A stretch of DNA of 64,000 nt from Subtercola sp. PAMC28395 (GCF_018889995.1 NZ_CP076547.1:2418001-2482000), one strand, 5' to 3'; counted from the first letter of the stretch, positions 10,642 through 18,640 are shown. Notes: a model not told the origin generated them from the sequence alone. Program-made: numbers and translations.

Positions 10642-12423
10642 ATGAAATTTCTGGAGAATCCTCCTCGATTTCTGTTCTTCACCGGAAAGGGCGGAGTCGG
10701 CAAGACCTCGGTGGCCAGCGCCACGGCAGTGGAACTGGCTGGCCGTGGCAGCCGTGTTCTGTTGGTGAGCACTGATCCGGCCTCGAACATCGGGCAGGTC
10801 TTCGGGCTCCGCATCGGCAACACGGTGACTCCGATCGCCGGTGTCACCGGCCTGTCGGCGCTCGAAATCGACCCAGAGCAGGCCGCTGCTGCCTACCGGG
10901 AGCGAATCATCGCACCGGTTCGTGGCCTGCTGCCCGCCAGCGAGGTGGCCAACATCGCTGAGGGTCTCTCCGGGTCATGCACGACCGAGATTGCGTCGTT
11001 CGACGAATTCACCGAGCTGCTCACCGATGAGGGCCTGGTGGGCGAGTACGACCACATCGTCTTCGATACGGCACCCACCGGGCACACGATCCGCCTGCTG
11101 CAGCTGCCGGGCTCGTGGAGCGAGTTCCTCGACGCAGGCAAGGGCGACCCCTCCTGCCTCGGGCCGCTCTCCGGGTTGGAGAAACACAAAGCCGTCTACT
11201 CGGCAGCTGTGGCTGCACTTGCCGACCCGCATCGAACGCGCCTCGTGCTCGTTGCCCGGGCGCAGGCCTCTTCGTTGGCAGAGATCGAACGCACTGCACT
11301 CGAACTCGGTCGCGTCGGCATCGCAGGAGGTTATGTGGTCATCAATGGGGTGTTGCCTGCGATCGCCGGAACAGAACCCATTGCTGTCGCGGTCCGTCAG
11401 CGTGAGTCGGCGGCCATCGCCGCGATTCCCGAGGGGATCGCGGGTCTCCCCCGCGACGTGCTCGACCTCAAGGCCGGCAACATGATGGGTGTGAGCGCCC
11501 TGGCAACCCTGTTCGATGTCGCTGCAGGCGCAGGCGTGGGTGAAGGCGACGGTGTTCCGCTCGCGGACCACCGTTCGGTCGAGGTCTCTGACGATCCCCT
11601 CGGCCGATTTGTCGACGAGCTCGAGCGGCCCGGCCACGGGCTCGTCTTGTGTATGGGCAAGGGCGGTGTCGGCAAGACCACGGTTGCTGCAGCGATCGCC
11701 GTTGCCCTGGCCGAGCGTGGCCACGATGTGCGCCTGACGACCACTGACCCCGCCGCACACCTCGCAGAAACGCTCCACGGCAGCATTCCCGGCCTCCGCG
11801 TATCACGAATAGACCCGGTACAGGCCGTCAGCGAGTACCGCGAACACGTGATGGCGACGAAGGGGAAGAACCTCGATTCCGACGGTCGCGCGGCGCTCGC
11901 AGAAGACCTGCTCTCCCCCTGCACCGATGAGGTTGCCGTCTTCCGCCAGTTCTCGAAGGCCGTTCACGAGTCGCGCCGGGAGTTCGTGGTCGTCGACACC
12001 GCTCCGACAGGCCACACCCTGCTGCTTCTGGATGCCACGGGCTCCTATCACCGCGAAATCTCCCGCCAGATCGGTGGCAGCATGCCCTTCGTGACCCCGT
12101 TGATGCACCTGCAGGACCCGGCGCTGACGAAGGTCATCCTGGTCACGCTCGCCGAGACGACCCCGGTACTCGAAGCAGAGGACCTCCAGCACGATCTGCA
12201 GCGGGCAGGCATCGAACCGTGGGGCTGGGTCGTGAACAACTCCATCGCCGCCGCTCACCCAGGGACGCCGTTCCTTCAGTCCAGGGCCAGACGTGAAGTC
12301 GAGCAGATCGAGAAGGTCAGGGGCCTGACCGACCGGGTGGCGATCATCCCGTTGCTCGCCGAGGAGCCGATCGGGCTCGACCGGCTGGCGGCGCTGGCGA
12401 CTGTGGCTCCCCAGCTGGCGTGA
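10642..12423 (+). CDS. arsA: ArsA arsenite-stimulated ATPase
   Basis: ATPase normally coupled to an arsenite efflux permease. The 593-residue protein is the usual two-halved form. P-loops GKGGVGKT are at 15-22 and about 339-346. The ArsA signature DTAPTGHT occurs twice, near residues 142 and 452. Metal-site cysteines Cys113 and Cys172 match the R773 numbering, and Cys427 corresponds to Cys422. It follows arsD by 8 bp and is convergent with arsR. No ArsB or Acr3 permease gene occurs in the window, so its membrane partner must lie elsewhere or be absent. Confidence 0.97.
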   Translation: MKFLENPPRFLFFTGKGGVGKTSVASATAVELAGRGSRVLLVSTDPASNIGQVFGLRIGNTVTPIAGVTGLSALEIDPEQAAAAYRERIIAPVRGLLPASEVANIAEGLSGSCTTEIASFDEFTELLTDEGLVGEYDHIVFDTAPTGHTIRLLQLPGSWSEFLDAGKGDPSCLGPLSGLEKHKAVYSAAVAALADPHRTRLVLVARAQASSLAEIERTALELGRVGIAGGYVVINGVLPAIAGTEPIAVAVRQRESAAIAAIPEGIAGLPRDVLDLKAGNMMGVSALATLFDVAAGAGVGEGDGVPLADHRSVEVSDDPLGRFVDELERPGHGLVLCMGKGGVGKTTVAAAIAVALAERGHDVRLTTTDPAAHLAETLHGSIPGLRVSRIDPVQAVSEYREHVMATKGKNLDSDGRAALAEDLLSPCTDEVAVFRQFSKAVHESRREFVVVDTAPTGHTLLLLDATGSYHREISRQIGGSMPFVTPLMHLQDPALTKVILVTLAETTPVLEAEDLQHDLQRAGIEPWGWVVNNSIAAAHPGTPFLQSRARREVEQIEKVRGLTDRVAIIPLLAEEPIGLDRLAALATVAPQLA

Positions 12424-12516
12424 CCCAGACCAGGGCTACCGATTACCAGAGTGTTGACCGGCAGAAACATGACGCCCCGCTCGCTGTCTGGGCCAGGGCC
12501 CGAAGCTGGATGACGG

Positions 12517-12873
12517 TTATTTCGTCAGAAGCGCCTGGGCGCTCGATTCGAGCGCCTCTGGCACGACCCGGAAGTACGCCCACCTTCCGCGCTGTTCGCG
12601 TGTGACAAGGCCGGCGTCGGCAAGCTTGCTCATGTGATGCGACACCGTCGGCTGGGACAGCCCTACAGGCGCAGTGAGGTCGCAGATACACGCCTCCCCG
12701 TCGGTCCCCGCAGCGACGAGGGAGAGCAGACGCACGCGTGTCGGGTCACCGAGGGCTTTGAAGACTCGGGCGATGCGCTCGGCCTGTGCGGCGTCGAGAA
12801 CACCGCCGGTCATGGTGGCGCAGCAGATCGCCGTGTCTTCGGTCAGGAGTGGGAGTGCGATTGCCATGTTCAC
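12517..12873 (-). CDS. arsR: ArsR-family arsenite-responsive repressor
   Basis: Winged-helix repressor of ars genes. The 118-residue protein has FKALGDPTRVRLLSLV and the recognition segment LSQPTVSHHMSKL. Candidate As(III) ligands are Cys17-Cys18 near the N terminus, and Cys62 and Cys64 (ACICDL). The N-terminal Cys pair resembles the Corynebacterium type of site rather than the plasmid R773 type, although the CxC in the ELCVCDL position is also kept. The start is GTG at 12873; an ATG two codons on is possible. A sequence matching the arsDA promoter motif lies 15 bp upstream, implying shared and autogenous control. Confidence 0.93.
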   Translation of the reverse strand: MNMAIALPLLTEDTAICCATMTGGVLDAAQAERIARVFKALGDPTRVRLLSLVAAGTDGEACICDLTAPVGLSQPTVSHHMSKLADAGLVTREQRGRWAYFRVVPEALESSAQALLTK

Positions 12874-12887
12874 ATCGTAAACCTCAT

Positions 12888-12907
12888 ATTGACACTTGTC
12901 GATGTAT
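12888..12907 (-). promoter_or_regulatory. arsR upstream motif shared with arsDA promoter
   Basis: This 20-bp sequence begins ATTGACAC and ends TCGATGTAT on the plus strand. It matches 10171-10190 at 17 of 20 positions. Its position just before arsR fits an ArsR operator overlapping the promoter. The two copies flank the arsDA-arsR block. Confidence 0.55.
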
Positions 12908-12953
12908 GACGCGACTTGCTCGTGCGTGGAGGTGGTCGTGACGAAGATCGGTT

Positions 12954-12995
12954 TCTGACGAACGCGGATAACGACTTTGCGGTCATTTCGTCAGA
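12954..12995 (-). terminator. Possible hairpin after arsC
   Basis: TCTGACGAA (12954-12962) and TTCGTCAGA (12987-12995) are perfect 9-bp arms around a 24-nt loop, starting 10 bp past the arsC stop. There is no clear T tract. Termination is only inferred. Confidence 0.35.
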
Positions 12996-13004
12996 GCGGT
13001 GGTC

Positions 13005-13415
13005 TCAGACCGTCGCAGGCAGGAGTTCGGCCAGGAGCGCCGTGATGCGGGCCTTGATGTCGTCGCGGATGGGGCGCACCTCGTCGATGCTCTTGCCGCG
13101 CGGGTCGACCAGCTCCCAGTCCTCGTAGCGCTTGCCGGGGAAGACGGGGCAGACGTCGCCGCAGCCCATCGTGATGACGACGTCAGAATCCTGCACCTGC
13201 TCGGTGGTCATCAGCTGGGGCACGGCCTCGGAGATGTCGATGCCTTCTTCGGCCATGGCCTGCACGGCGATCGGGTTGATCTGGTCACCGGGCTCCGAGC
13301 CGCCGGAGCGCACTTCGACGGCACCGCCAGAGAGTGCACGCATGTAGCCGGCGGCCATCTGGGAGCGGCCTGCGTTGTGGATGCAGACGAAGAGGACGAC
13401 GGGCTTTTCTGACAT
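13005..13415 (-). CDS. arsC: Arsenate reductase, LMW-phosphatase fold (mycothiol-type)
   Basis: Reduces arsenate to arsenite. The 136-residue protein has the low-molecular-weight tyrosine phosphatase P-loop C11-IHNAG-R17-S. Cys85 and Cys89 lie in TMGCGDVCPVFPG, followed by YEDWELVDP. This pattern is typical of the actinobacterial enzymes that form an arseno-mycothiol adduct; mycothiol dependence is inferred from similarity. GAGGAA lies 6 nt before the ATG. A perfect 7-6-7 inverted repeat lies 28 bp upstream and matches the one over the start of the ArsR-ArsC fusion, so that protein rather than the stand-alone ArsR probably controls it. Confidence 0.95.
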   Translation of the reverse strand: MSEKPVVLFVCIHNAGRSQMAAGYMRALSGGAVEVRSGGSEPGDQINPIAVQAMAEEGIDISEAVPQLMTTEQVQDSDVVITMGCGDVCPVFPGKRYEDWELVDPRGKSIDEVRPIRDDIKARITALLAELLPATV

Positions 13416-13442
13416 GGTGCTTCCTCACGGTTGTTTCCTAAA

Positions 13443-13462
13443 GCATAGACCACCATCTATGC
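13443..13462 (-). promoter_or_regulatory. Operator of the second ArsR type, upstream of arsC
   Basis: GCATAGA-6 nt-TCTATGC is a perfect inverted repeat. The core CATAG-N8-CTATG recurs at 14400-14417 with 15 of 18 bases identical. On the minus strand the right half contains a possible -10 (TATGCT), so a bound repressor would block the arsC promoter. Confidence 0.65.
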
Positions 13463-13487
13463 AACGCATTCGTGGATGATCGCCTGT

Positions 13488-14402
13488 TCATGAATCGTTC
13501 ACCACGAGGCTCGATAGCAGCGCCCGAACGCGCGTCTCGATGTCGTCGCGGATCACCCGCACCCCGGCCAGCGGCTGGCCGTCGGGATCATCGATGCTCC
13601 AGTCGAGGTACGTGCGACCCGGGTAGACCGGGCAGGCGTCTCCGCAGCCCATCGTGATGACGACATCTGCTGCGCGTACGACTTCGTCGGTGAGCGGTTT
13701 CGGGTATTCACCCCCGACGGGAACCCCGATCTCGTCGAGCGCGGTGACGATCACCGAGCGCATGGCTGCTGCTGGTGCCGATCCGGCGGTGCGAACGTGC
13801 ACGCGGTCCCCTGCGAGATGCCTCAGGATGCCCGCCGCGAGTTGCGAGCGGCCGGCGTTCTGCACGCAGACGAACAGCACCTCCGGAACGCGGGGCATCG
13901 CCCCCAGGTCGGCCGGTGAGGCGTTCTGCGTGGCGAGGGCGGAAAGCCGGTCGGCAGTGAATGTCGCGGTGAGGGATGCCACGTGACTGGTCAGCTGGGA
14001 TGTGGTTGACAGCAGGGCGAAACTCTCGGCGACGTACCGATCGACGGTTTCGCGGGAGAACGTGCCGGAGAAGCGGAGGGCGAGGTCGGAGGAGATTCGT
14101 TCGAGCACCTCAGGTTCGACGGTGCGTTCCGTCTCCCCCGGCACGAGGGCGTGGACCCGGTCGCGCCGGTCTTCGGCGAGCGAGTACCAGACGCGGCGAC
14201 CGTCGGGGTGACGCTCGAGCAGACCCTGATCCAGCAGCGCCTTGACGTGGTGGCTGACCGTGGGCTGGCGCAGCTGGAGCTCGGTGGCCAGTTCACCGAC
14301 CCGCTGGCGACCGTCGGGGCTGTCGAGGATGAGCTGCACGATGCGGGCCCGGGTGGGATCGGCGAGGAGCTTCAGGTCGCTGGGGGCTCGCAGATCATCC
14401 AT
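13488..14402 (-). CDS. ArsR-ArsC fusion: regulator, helical linker and arsenate reductase
   Basis: A 304-residue protein with three parts. Residues 1-85 form an ArsR winged helix (LLADPTRARIVQLIL, LRQPTVSHHVKALL). Residues about 95-160 form a helical segment like the N-terminal three-helix domain found in some actinobacterial arsenate reductases. Residues 172-304 form an LMW-phosphatase-type arsenate reductase (C179-VQNAG-R185-S, TMGCGDACPVYPG). The HTH part has no cysteine at all, so a classical As(III) site is missing. It might sense the substrate through the catalytic domain, but this is speculation. Its start codon overlaps a CATAG-N8-CTATG palindrome, suggesting autoregulation. It follows pstB on the same strand after 36 bp. 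Confidence 0.92.
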   Translation of the reverse strand: MDDLRAPSDLKLLADPTRARIVQLILDSPDGRQRVGELATELQLRQPTVSHHVKALLDQGLLERHPDGRRVWYSLAEDRRDRVHALVPGETERTVEPEVLERISSDLALRFSGTFSRETVDRYVAESFALLSTTSQLTSHVASLTATFTADRLSALATQNASPADLGAMPRVPEVLFVCVQNAGRSQLAAGILRHLAGDRVHVRTAGSAPAAAMRSVIVTALDEIGVPVGGEYPKPLTDEVVRAADVVITMGCGDACPVYPGRTYLDWSIDDPDGQPLAGVRVIRDDIETRVRALLSSLVVNDS

Positions 14403-14417
14403 AGACCACAGCCTATG
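14400..14417 (-). promoter_or_regulatory. Operator overlapping the ArsR-ArsC start codon
   Basis: CATAG (14400-14404) and CTATG (14413-14417) flank 8 nt, the same arrangement as the site before arsC. On the minus strand TAGGCT inside the site could be a -10 ending 7 nt before the ATG, giving a leaderless, autorepressed transcript. Confidence 0.6.
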
Positions 14418-14438
14418 AGAGTGGGGCGCGGTGCGCGC

Positions 14439-15635
14439 TTAGCCGAAGACGCCGTTCACGTAGTCGTAGGTGCGGGAGTCGATGGGCTCAGAGAACATGG
14501 CCTCGGTGTCGCCGTATTCGACGATGCCGCCGGGCTTGCCCTGCGATGCCAGGAAGAACGCGCACTGGGTCGAAACCCGCTGGGCCTGCTGCATGTTGTG
14601 CGTGACGATGACGATGGTGACGTCGTTCACGAGCTCGAGCATGGTCTCTTCGATGACGCGAGTGGAGGTGGGGTCGAGGGCAGAACAGGGCTCGTCCATG
14701 AGCAGAACGCGGGGGGTGACGGCGAGCGAGCGGGCAATGCAGAGGCGTTGCTGCTGGCCACCGGAGAGGCCGCCCCCGGGTGCGCGCAAGCGGTCGCGCA
14801 CCTCCTTCCAGAGGCCGGCCTTGGTGAGGCAGCTCTCGACGAGGAAGTCGCGTTCGGCGCGGCCGACCTGGGTGCCGGTGAGTCGCAGGCCGGCGATGAC
14901 GTTGTCGTAGATCGACATCGCCGGGAACGGGTTCGGCTTCTGGAAGACCATGCCGATGCTCTTGCGCGCGTCGACGAGCTTGCGGTCGGCGCTGTAGATG
15001 TCTTCGTGGTCGATGAGCACCTCGCCGGCCAGGCTCGCTGAGGGCACGAGTTCGTGCATGCGGTTCAGAATGCGCAGGAAGGTCGATTTGCCGCAGCCCG
15101 AGGGGCCGATGAGCGAGGTGATCACGCCGGCGGGCATCGTGAGCGAGACGCGGTCGAGCACCTGGTGGTCGCCGAACCAGGCCGAGATGTTCTTGGCTTC
15201 GAGGGCGGCGAGGGGCGGGCGCTCGAGAACGGCCGCCCCGGCCTGGCCAGAGGCGTAACCGGCTGTCGCGCCGACGGCGAACGAGGGGGCCGTGCCGGGC
15301 AGCGGGGTGAGACCGCCGGATGCCGGGGGTACCCACGCGGCCGTACTGCCGGCGGGCGGGGTCCAGTCGCGCGCCCCGGGCGTACCGACGCGCACGTAGG
15401 GAGCTGCGCCCTTGGGTGGCTTCGGTGGCTTCGGCGCCCGGGGGGCTTTCGGGGGCTTCGGAGCCTTGACCGTCGATGAGAACACGCGCTTGTCTCGACG
15501 CTTCTGGGCGGGAAGCACTTCCGTCTTGTCGGCGTCGGAGAAGCCCGCTGCTGGTGCCGGGGTTGATGCCGTGAGCGGAGTTTCAGCGGGCAGTTCTGCG
15601 GGCGCTTCGGAGGGCGTGGCGGCGGCGTCAGTCAT
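14439..15635 (-). CDS. pstB: Phosphate ABC transporter ATPase with long Pro/Lys-rich N-terminal tail
   Basis: ATPase of the high-affinity phosphate importer PstSCAB. The catalytic part starts near residue 146 and is canonical: Walker A GPSGCGKST (177-185), Q-loop FQKPNPFPAMSIYDNV, signature LSGGQQQRL, and LLMDEPCSALDP. PstB proteins are usually 250-270 residues; this one has 398 because of a roughly 145-residue acidic and Ala/Pro-rich extension with a Lys-Pro repeat at 58-76 (KAPKPPKAPRAPKPPKPPK). The next gene upstream, a sortase-like protein, has a similar cytoplasmic tail. The gene is about 8 kb from pstCAS. The gap between its ATG and the upstream stop is 101 bp with only a weak Shine-Dalgarno. 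A shorter start inside the extension cannot be ruled out. Confidence 0.93.
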   Translation of the reverse strand: MTDAAATPSEAPAELPAETPLTASTPAPAAGFSDADKTEVLPAQKRRDKRVFSSTVKAPKPPKAPRAPKPPKPPKGAAPYVRVGTPGARDWTPPAGSTAAWVPPASGGLTPLPGTAPSFAVGATAGYASGQAGAAVLERPPLAALEAKNISAWFGDHQVLDRVSLTMPAGVITSLIGPSGCGKSTFLRILNRMHELVPSASLAGEVLIDHEDIYSADRKLVDARKSIGMVFQKPNPFPAMSIYDNVIAGLRLTGTQVGRAERDFLVESCLTKAGLWKEVRDRLRAPGGGLSGGQQQRLCIARSLAVTPRVLLMDEPCSALDPTSTRVIEETMLELVNDVTIVIVTHNMQQAQRVSTQCAFFLASQGKPGGIVEYGDTEAMFSEPIDSRTYDYVNGVFG

Positions 15636-15736
15636 GGCGAATCATTTCTCTGGCAGGAACGGGTTCTTGCGGGGGCGGTAGTGATGCATGGAGTGCGGTG
15701 CAGCATCCATCAGGCTCTGACAGCGCTGCGACCGGA

Positions 15737-16738
15737 TCACAGCAGGTTGGGCAACAGCAGGGTCATCTGGTTCGCCACATAGAGCGCGGCGAGCACCGAG
15801 AGCGGGAGGAACACGACCCAGGTCTTCTGCGGGCCGATCTTGCGGTAGGCCCAGACGGCTGCGATCTCGACGGCCAGCAGGAACTGCAGGGCGAAGACGA
15901 GCGCCCAGACGGTCGAGGGGTCTGTCGCCATGGCCTGCTGGGTCGCCGGCAGGGCGAGGTAGGTCGTCTGGCGTTTGCCCGCGGGCTGCACCTCGGAGGC
16001 GAGGGCGGCGTCGACGTAGGCGATCGCGTTCGGAATGTACGCCGGCCCACGTGCGGTGATCATCGTCAGGCGGCTGGTTCCACCCTGGAAGGTGGGAACA
16101 GGGTCGCCGGCGTAGCGCACGCCGATCACCGAGAACGTCTGGGTGCCCTGGCCGGTGAGCACGGTGAAGCGGTCGCCGGGCGCGAGCTCCTGGATGCGAG
16201 AGAACGGGCCGCCGTAGGCAGCAGCGCGGCCCATGACCGTGCTGATTCCGGCCTGACCCGGCAGAACCGAATCCCGCCGGTGGCCAGGGCCGTTCTTCAG
16301 AATGTCGGCCGAGGTGCCTTCGGAGATGACTTCGTGTACGCCGATCGAAGGGATGTCGATGATGCCGAGCGGAGCGCCGTCGGCCACGAGCTTGTCGTCG
16401 AAAGTCGCCTCGCTCACGGGTGTGGTGCCTGCGGCGAGCTCGACGCGAAGCTCATTCGACTGCTGCTGCTGGGCCACCGCGTGCTGAACGTGGCTGAGGA
16501 TCATGAGGTTCGCGGCAAAGGCGAACAGCATGACGGCGACGAGCAGAAGCACGCCCCGGAGGATCGTCTGAGCTGGCCCGAGAGGAATGACCGGCATCGC
16601 CGAGGCCGGCGGGCGGCGCGGTGGTCGCGGTGGCCGTGCAGCCTTGGGAACCTTGGGCGGCTTGGGCGGTTTCGGTGGCCTTAGTGAAGGCGGGCCGGCC
16701 AGTGTGCCGCCGGGGGGCGCTTCGATGGTGGCGGTCAC
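15737..16738 (-). CDS. Membrane protein with catalytically degenerate sortase fold
   Basis: 333 residues: a Pro/Lys/Arg-rich cytoplasmic tail (20-44, PPKPPKPPKVPK), a membrane helix (about 58-81), a sortase-like domain (about 95-265) and two C-terminal membrane helices (about 275-296 and 305-328). Sortase landmarks are recognisable: IDIPSIGV, GPGH, LPGQAG and GGPFSRIQELAPGD. In the place of the catalytic histidine motif (usually AGHR) it reads VMGR, giving Arg171. In the place of LTLVTC it reads LTMITA, giving Ala229. Both the catalytic His and Cys are therefore missing, so transpeptidation is not expected. The GTG start overlaps the upstream stop (GTGA), indicating coupled translation. A structural or scaffolding role in the neighbouring WxL/DUF916 system is inferred. 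Confidence 0.85.
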   Translation of the reverse strand: MTATIEAPPGGTLAGPPSLRPPKPPKPPKVPKAARPPRPPRRPPASAMPVIPLGPAQTILRGVLLLVAVMLFAFAANLMILSHVQHAVAQQQQSNELRVELAAGTTPVSEATFDDKLVADGAPLGIIDIPSIGVHEVISEGTSADILKNGPGHRRDSVLPGQAGISTVMGRAAAYGGPFSRIQELAPGDRFTVLTGQGTQTFSVIGVRYAGDPVPTFQGGTSRLTMITARGPAYIPNAIAYVDAALASEVQPAGKRQTTYLALPATQQAMATDPSTVWALVFALQFLLAVEIAAVWAYRKIGPQKTWVVFLPLSVLAALYVANQMTLLLPNLL

Positions 16739-17505
16739 GCGACACCCTCTCCGAGGCCGGGCGAGCTGGCGACGATCGCGCCTTCGAATTCGGCCTCACG
16801 GATGATCCGCACGACCGAATACGTGCCGATGGCCAATATCAGCAGAACGAGAAGGAACCACGGAAGCACGAACATGAATCCATCGCGGGTGACGGGTGAC
16901 AACTCTGTGCCCTGCACGGTCGGCGGCGGAACGAAGGTGACGTGGGTGGTGTGGAACGTCCACTGCCCGAGGCCAGTGAAGGTCGCTTCGACGGTGCGGG
17001 ACTCGTCGGGTTTCAGGGCGGTGATGGGCACAGCATCCACTCGGCTGATCTCATTGCCGAAGGGGCCGACGATCACGAAGTCGGCGGTCGAGTCGATGGT
17101 CTCGGTTGAGACATTGTGCACCGTGATCTGGGCGTGTGATTCGCCGCCGAGCGGGTTGATGCTCCAGGCGTAGTCGGAGGTGACGCCGCTGAGAAAGATG
17201 AGGCCGCCCAGGTCGAACTCGCCGGCTGCAGCGACGGGTTTGTTCGTCGACGATGTGGTCGGGGTGACGACCGTCGACGAGCCGGAACTCGTGCCCGACT
17301 TCGACGGGGAGGCGGTCGCGCCCGCTGCGCGCGTGGTCGTCACCACCGAACTGGTTGGGGCGCCGGCGACTGTCACGGTGATGCCCACTCCCCCTGAGCT
17401 GTCATCGGCCATCGCCGCGCTCGTGCCGAACACTGCCGTCGCGACGGAGGCCATCGCGAGGGTCACCGCCACTCTGGCTGCTATCGCTCGCCTTCTCGAT
17501 CTCAC
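16735..17505 (-). CDS. Secreted membrane-anchored protein, partner of the DUF916 protein
   Basis: No named family recognised with certainty. 256 residues: a signal peptide (RSRRRAIAARVAVTLAMA, cleavage around AMADD), a Ser/Thr-rich linker, and a beta-rich domain (YAWSINPLGGESHAQITVHN, then ESRTVEATFTGLGQWTFHTT). It ends with a membrane helix after PVTRDGFMFVLPW and a short cytoplasmic end. The stretch before and within its anchor resembles that of the upstream DUF916 protein (TVNRDTVLIAMPWW), suggesting common descent. The GTG at 17505 begins 4 nt after the upstream stop, so translation is probably coupled; a longer open frame would overlap that gene by over 130 bp. A role in binding a wall partner is inferred. 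Confidence 0.78.
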   Translation of the reverse strand: MRSRRRAIAARVAVTLAMASVATAVFGTSAAMADDSSGGVGITVTVAGAPTSSVVTTTRAAGATASPSKSGTSSGSSTVVTPTTSSTNKPVAAAGEFDLGGLIFLSGVTSDYAWSINPLGGESHAQITVHNVSTETIDSTADFVIVGPFGNEISRVDAVPITALKPDESRTVEATFTGLGQWTFHTTHVTFVPPPTVQGTELSPVTRDGFMFVLPWFLLVLLILAIGTYSVVRIIREAEFEGAIVASSPGLGEGVA

Positions 17506-17509
17506 CGTG

Positions 17510-18640
17510 CTACCGGGAGGAGTCGGGCGCGGTGCCCTCGGCAGCGGATGCGGCACCAGTGGTTGTGGCACCGGTAGCGACGAGTTCTTCTGTCGCGCGG
17601 CGGCGGGCCTCTGCCTCGGTGTAGGCGGCCCAGGCAATAGCATTCTTCTCGTCGCGCTTGCGACGGATGCGCAGGAACAGCCAGACGAGCAGCACGATCA
17701 CGAGGATGATCACGAGCCACCACGGCATCGCGATGAGCACTGTGTCGCGGTTGACGGTGGTGAGCGGGCCCGGGTTCAGGGCTTCGGGATCGATCGTCGG
17801 GGCAAGGCTGATGTAGGGGTTGAGGTAGCCGAGCTGGGCGACGCCGGGGACCGTGACCGAAACGGTCCGTGTGCTACCGGGGAGCATCTCTTTGAGCTCG
17901 GTGCGTACCTGACCCGCCGCGGCGATGCCCAGGTAGGTGTTGACACCGACGACGGTGTTCGCACCGAGCGCCACGTTTCCGTTGTTCTTCACGGTGTAGG
18001 TGACGGTGGCCGCCCCATCGAACGGATTGAACTGCTGGTCGTAGCTCGCCGAGATGCTGCTGATGGTGAGCGCAGCCTGCAGGGCGCCTTCGACGCGGGC
18101 GTAGAGGCGCGTGGCGACTCGGCGGTCGACGAGAACCTGGCCGTCGGGGGTCAGTACAGAGATGACGATCCCTGCTGCATGGTCACCGGGCGAGGCGTCG
18201 GCCGGCACATCCAGTGTGAAGGGAACGATCTGCGTGGCTCCCGGGTCGAGAGGGATGGAGAGCTGTTTCGCTCCGTTGGCGAAGGAGACCCACTTGCCGG
18301 CATCGGCAGGGGTTGCATCGGTGTCGAGCAGGCCATACGAACCGTCGTCGGTGTTGTAGGCGTCTGTTGCGAAGACCTTCATGGTCTGAGGAACCGTACC
18401 GGTGTTCTTGACCTGGTAGAAGTCGTCGATGTGCTGGCCGGGCGCGAGTTGATAGCTGAATCGTGATCGATCGTCTGTCGCCTTGCCGTCAGAGGGTGCG
18501 CCAGAGATTCCAGCGGTGTCGTCGGCTCGCGCACTCGTGGCCGACTGGAATGAGACCATCAGTCCGGCGACGAACAGAGACGCGAAAGCGAACGCGAGAA
18601 TGCGTTTGAGCAATGAGGGCAGGGCTGTGATAACGGGCAC
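17510..18640 (-). CDS. DUF916 (WxL-interacting) family surface protein
   Basis: 376 residues with a signal peptide (about 1-38), then a DUF916-like domain. Its N-terminal half shows the family pattern: FSYQLAPGQHIDDFYQVKN, then ALKVNTG-type strands, LDPGATQIVPFTLDVP and ASPGDHAAGIV. A second beta domain follows (ATVTYTVKNNGNVALG), then a membrane helix (MPWWLVIILVIVLLVWLFL) with an Arg/Lys-rich cytoplasmic tail. In Firmicutes such proteins bind peptidoglycan and WxL proteins; that role here is inferred. The GTG at 18640 gives a clean signal peptide; a TTG five codons upstream is the alternative. It begins a unit with the next three genes through pstB and is preceded by a PHO-box-like repeat. 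Confidence 0.85.
   Translation of the reverse strand: MPVITALPSLLKRILAFAFASLFVAGLMVSFQSATSARADDTAGISGAPSDGKATDDRSRFSYQLAPGQHIDDFYQVKNTGTVPQTMKVFATDAYNTDDGSYGLLDTDATPADAGKWVSFANGAKQLSIPLDPGATQIVPFTLDVPADASPGDHAAGIVISVLTPDGQVLVDRRVATRLYARVEGALQAALTISSISASYDQQFNPFDGAATVTYTVKNNGNVALGANTVVGVNTYLGIAAAGQVRTELKEMLPGSTRTVSVTVPGVAQLGYLNPYISLAPTIDPEALNPGPLTTVNRDTVLIAMPWWLVIILVIVLLVWLFLRIRRKRDEKNAIAWAAYTEAEARRRATEELVATGATTTGAASAAEGTAPDSSR

Noticed and set aside
12505..12999. Similar 18-bp stretches at the arsR stop and just past the arsC stop (TATTTCGTCAGA-like)
   Set aside because: Too short and imperfect to call a duplication; part of the second copy is better explained as one arm of a local inverted repeat.
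17506..17643. Longer N terminus for the DUF916-partner gene
   Set aside because: It would overlap the DUF916 gene by more than 130 bp and place the signal peptide internally; the GTG at 17505 next to the upstream stop is far more likely.
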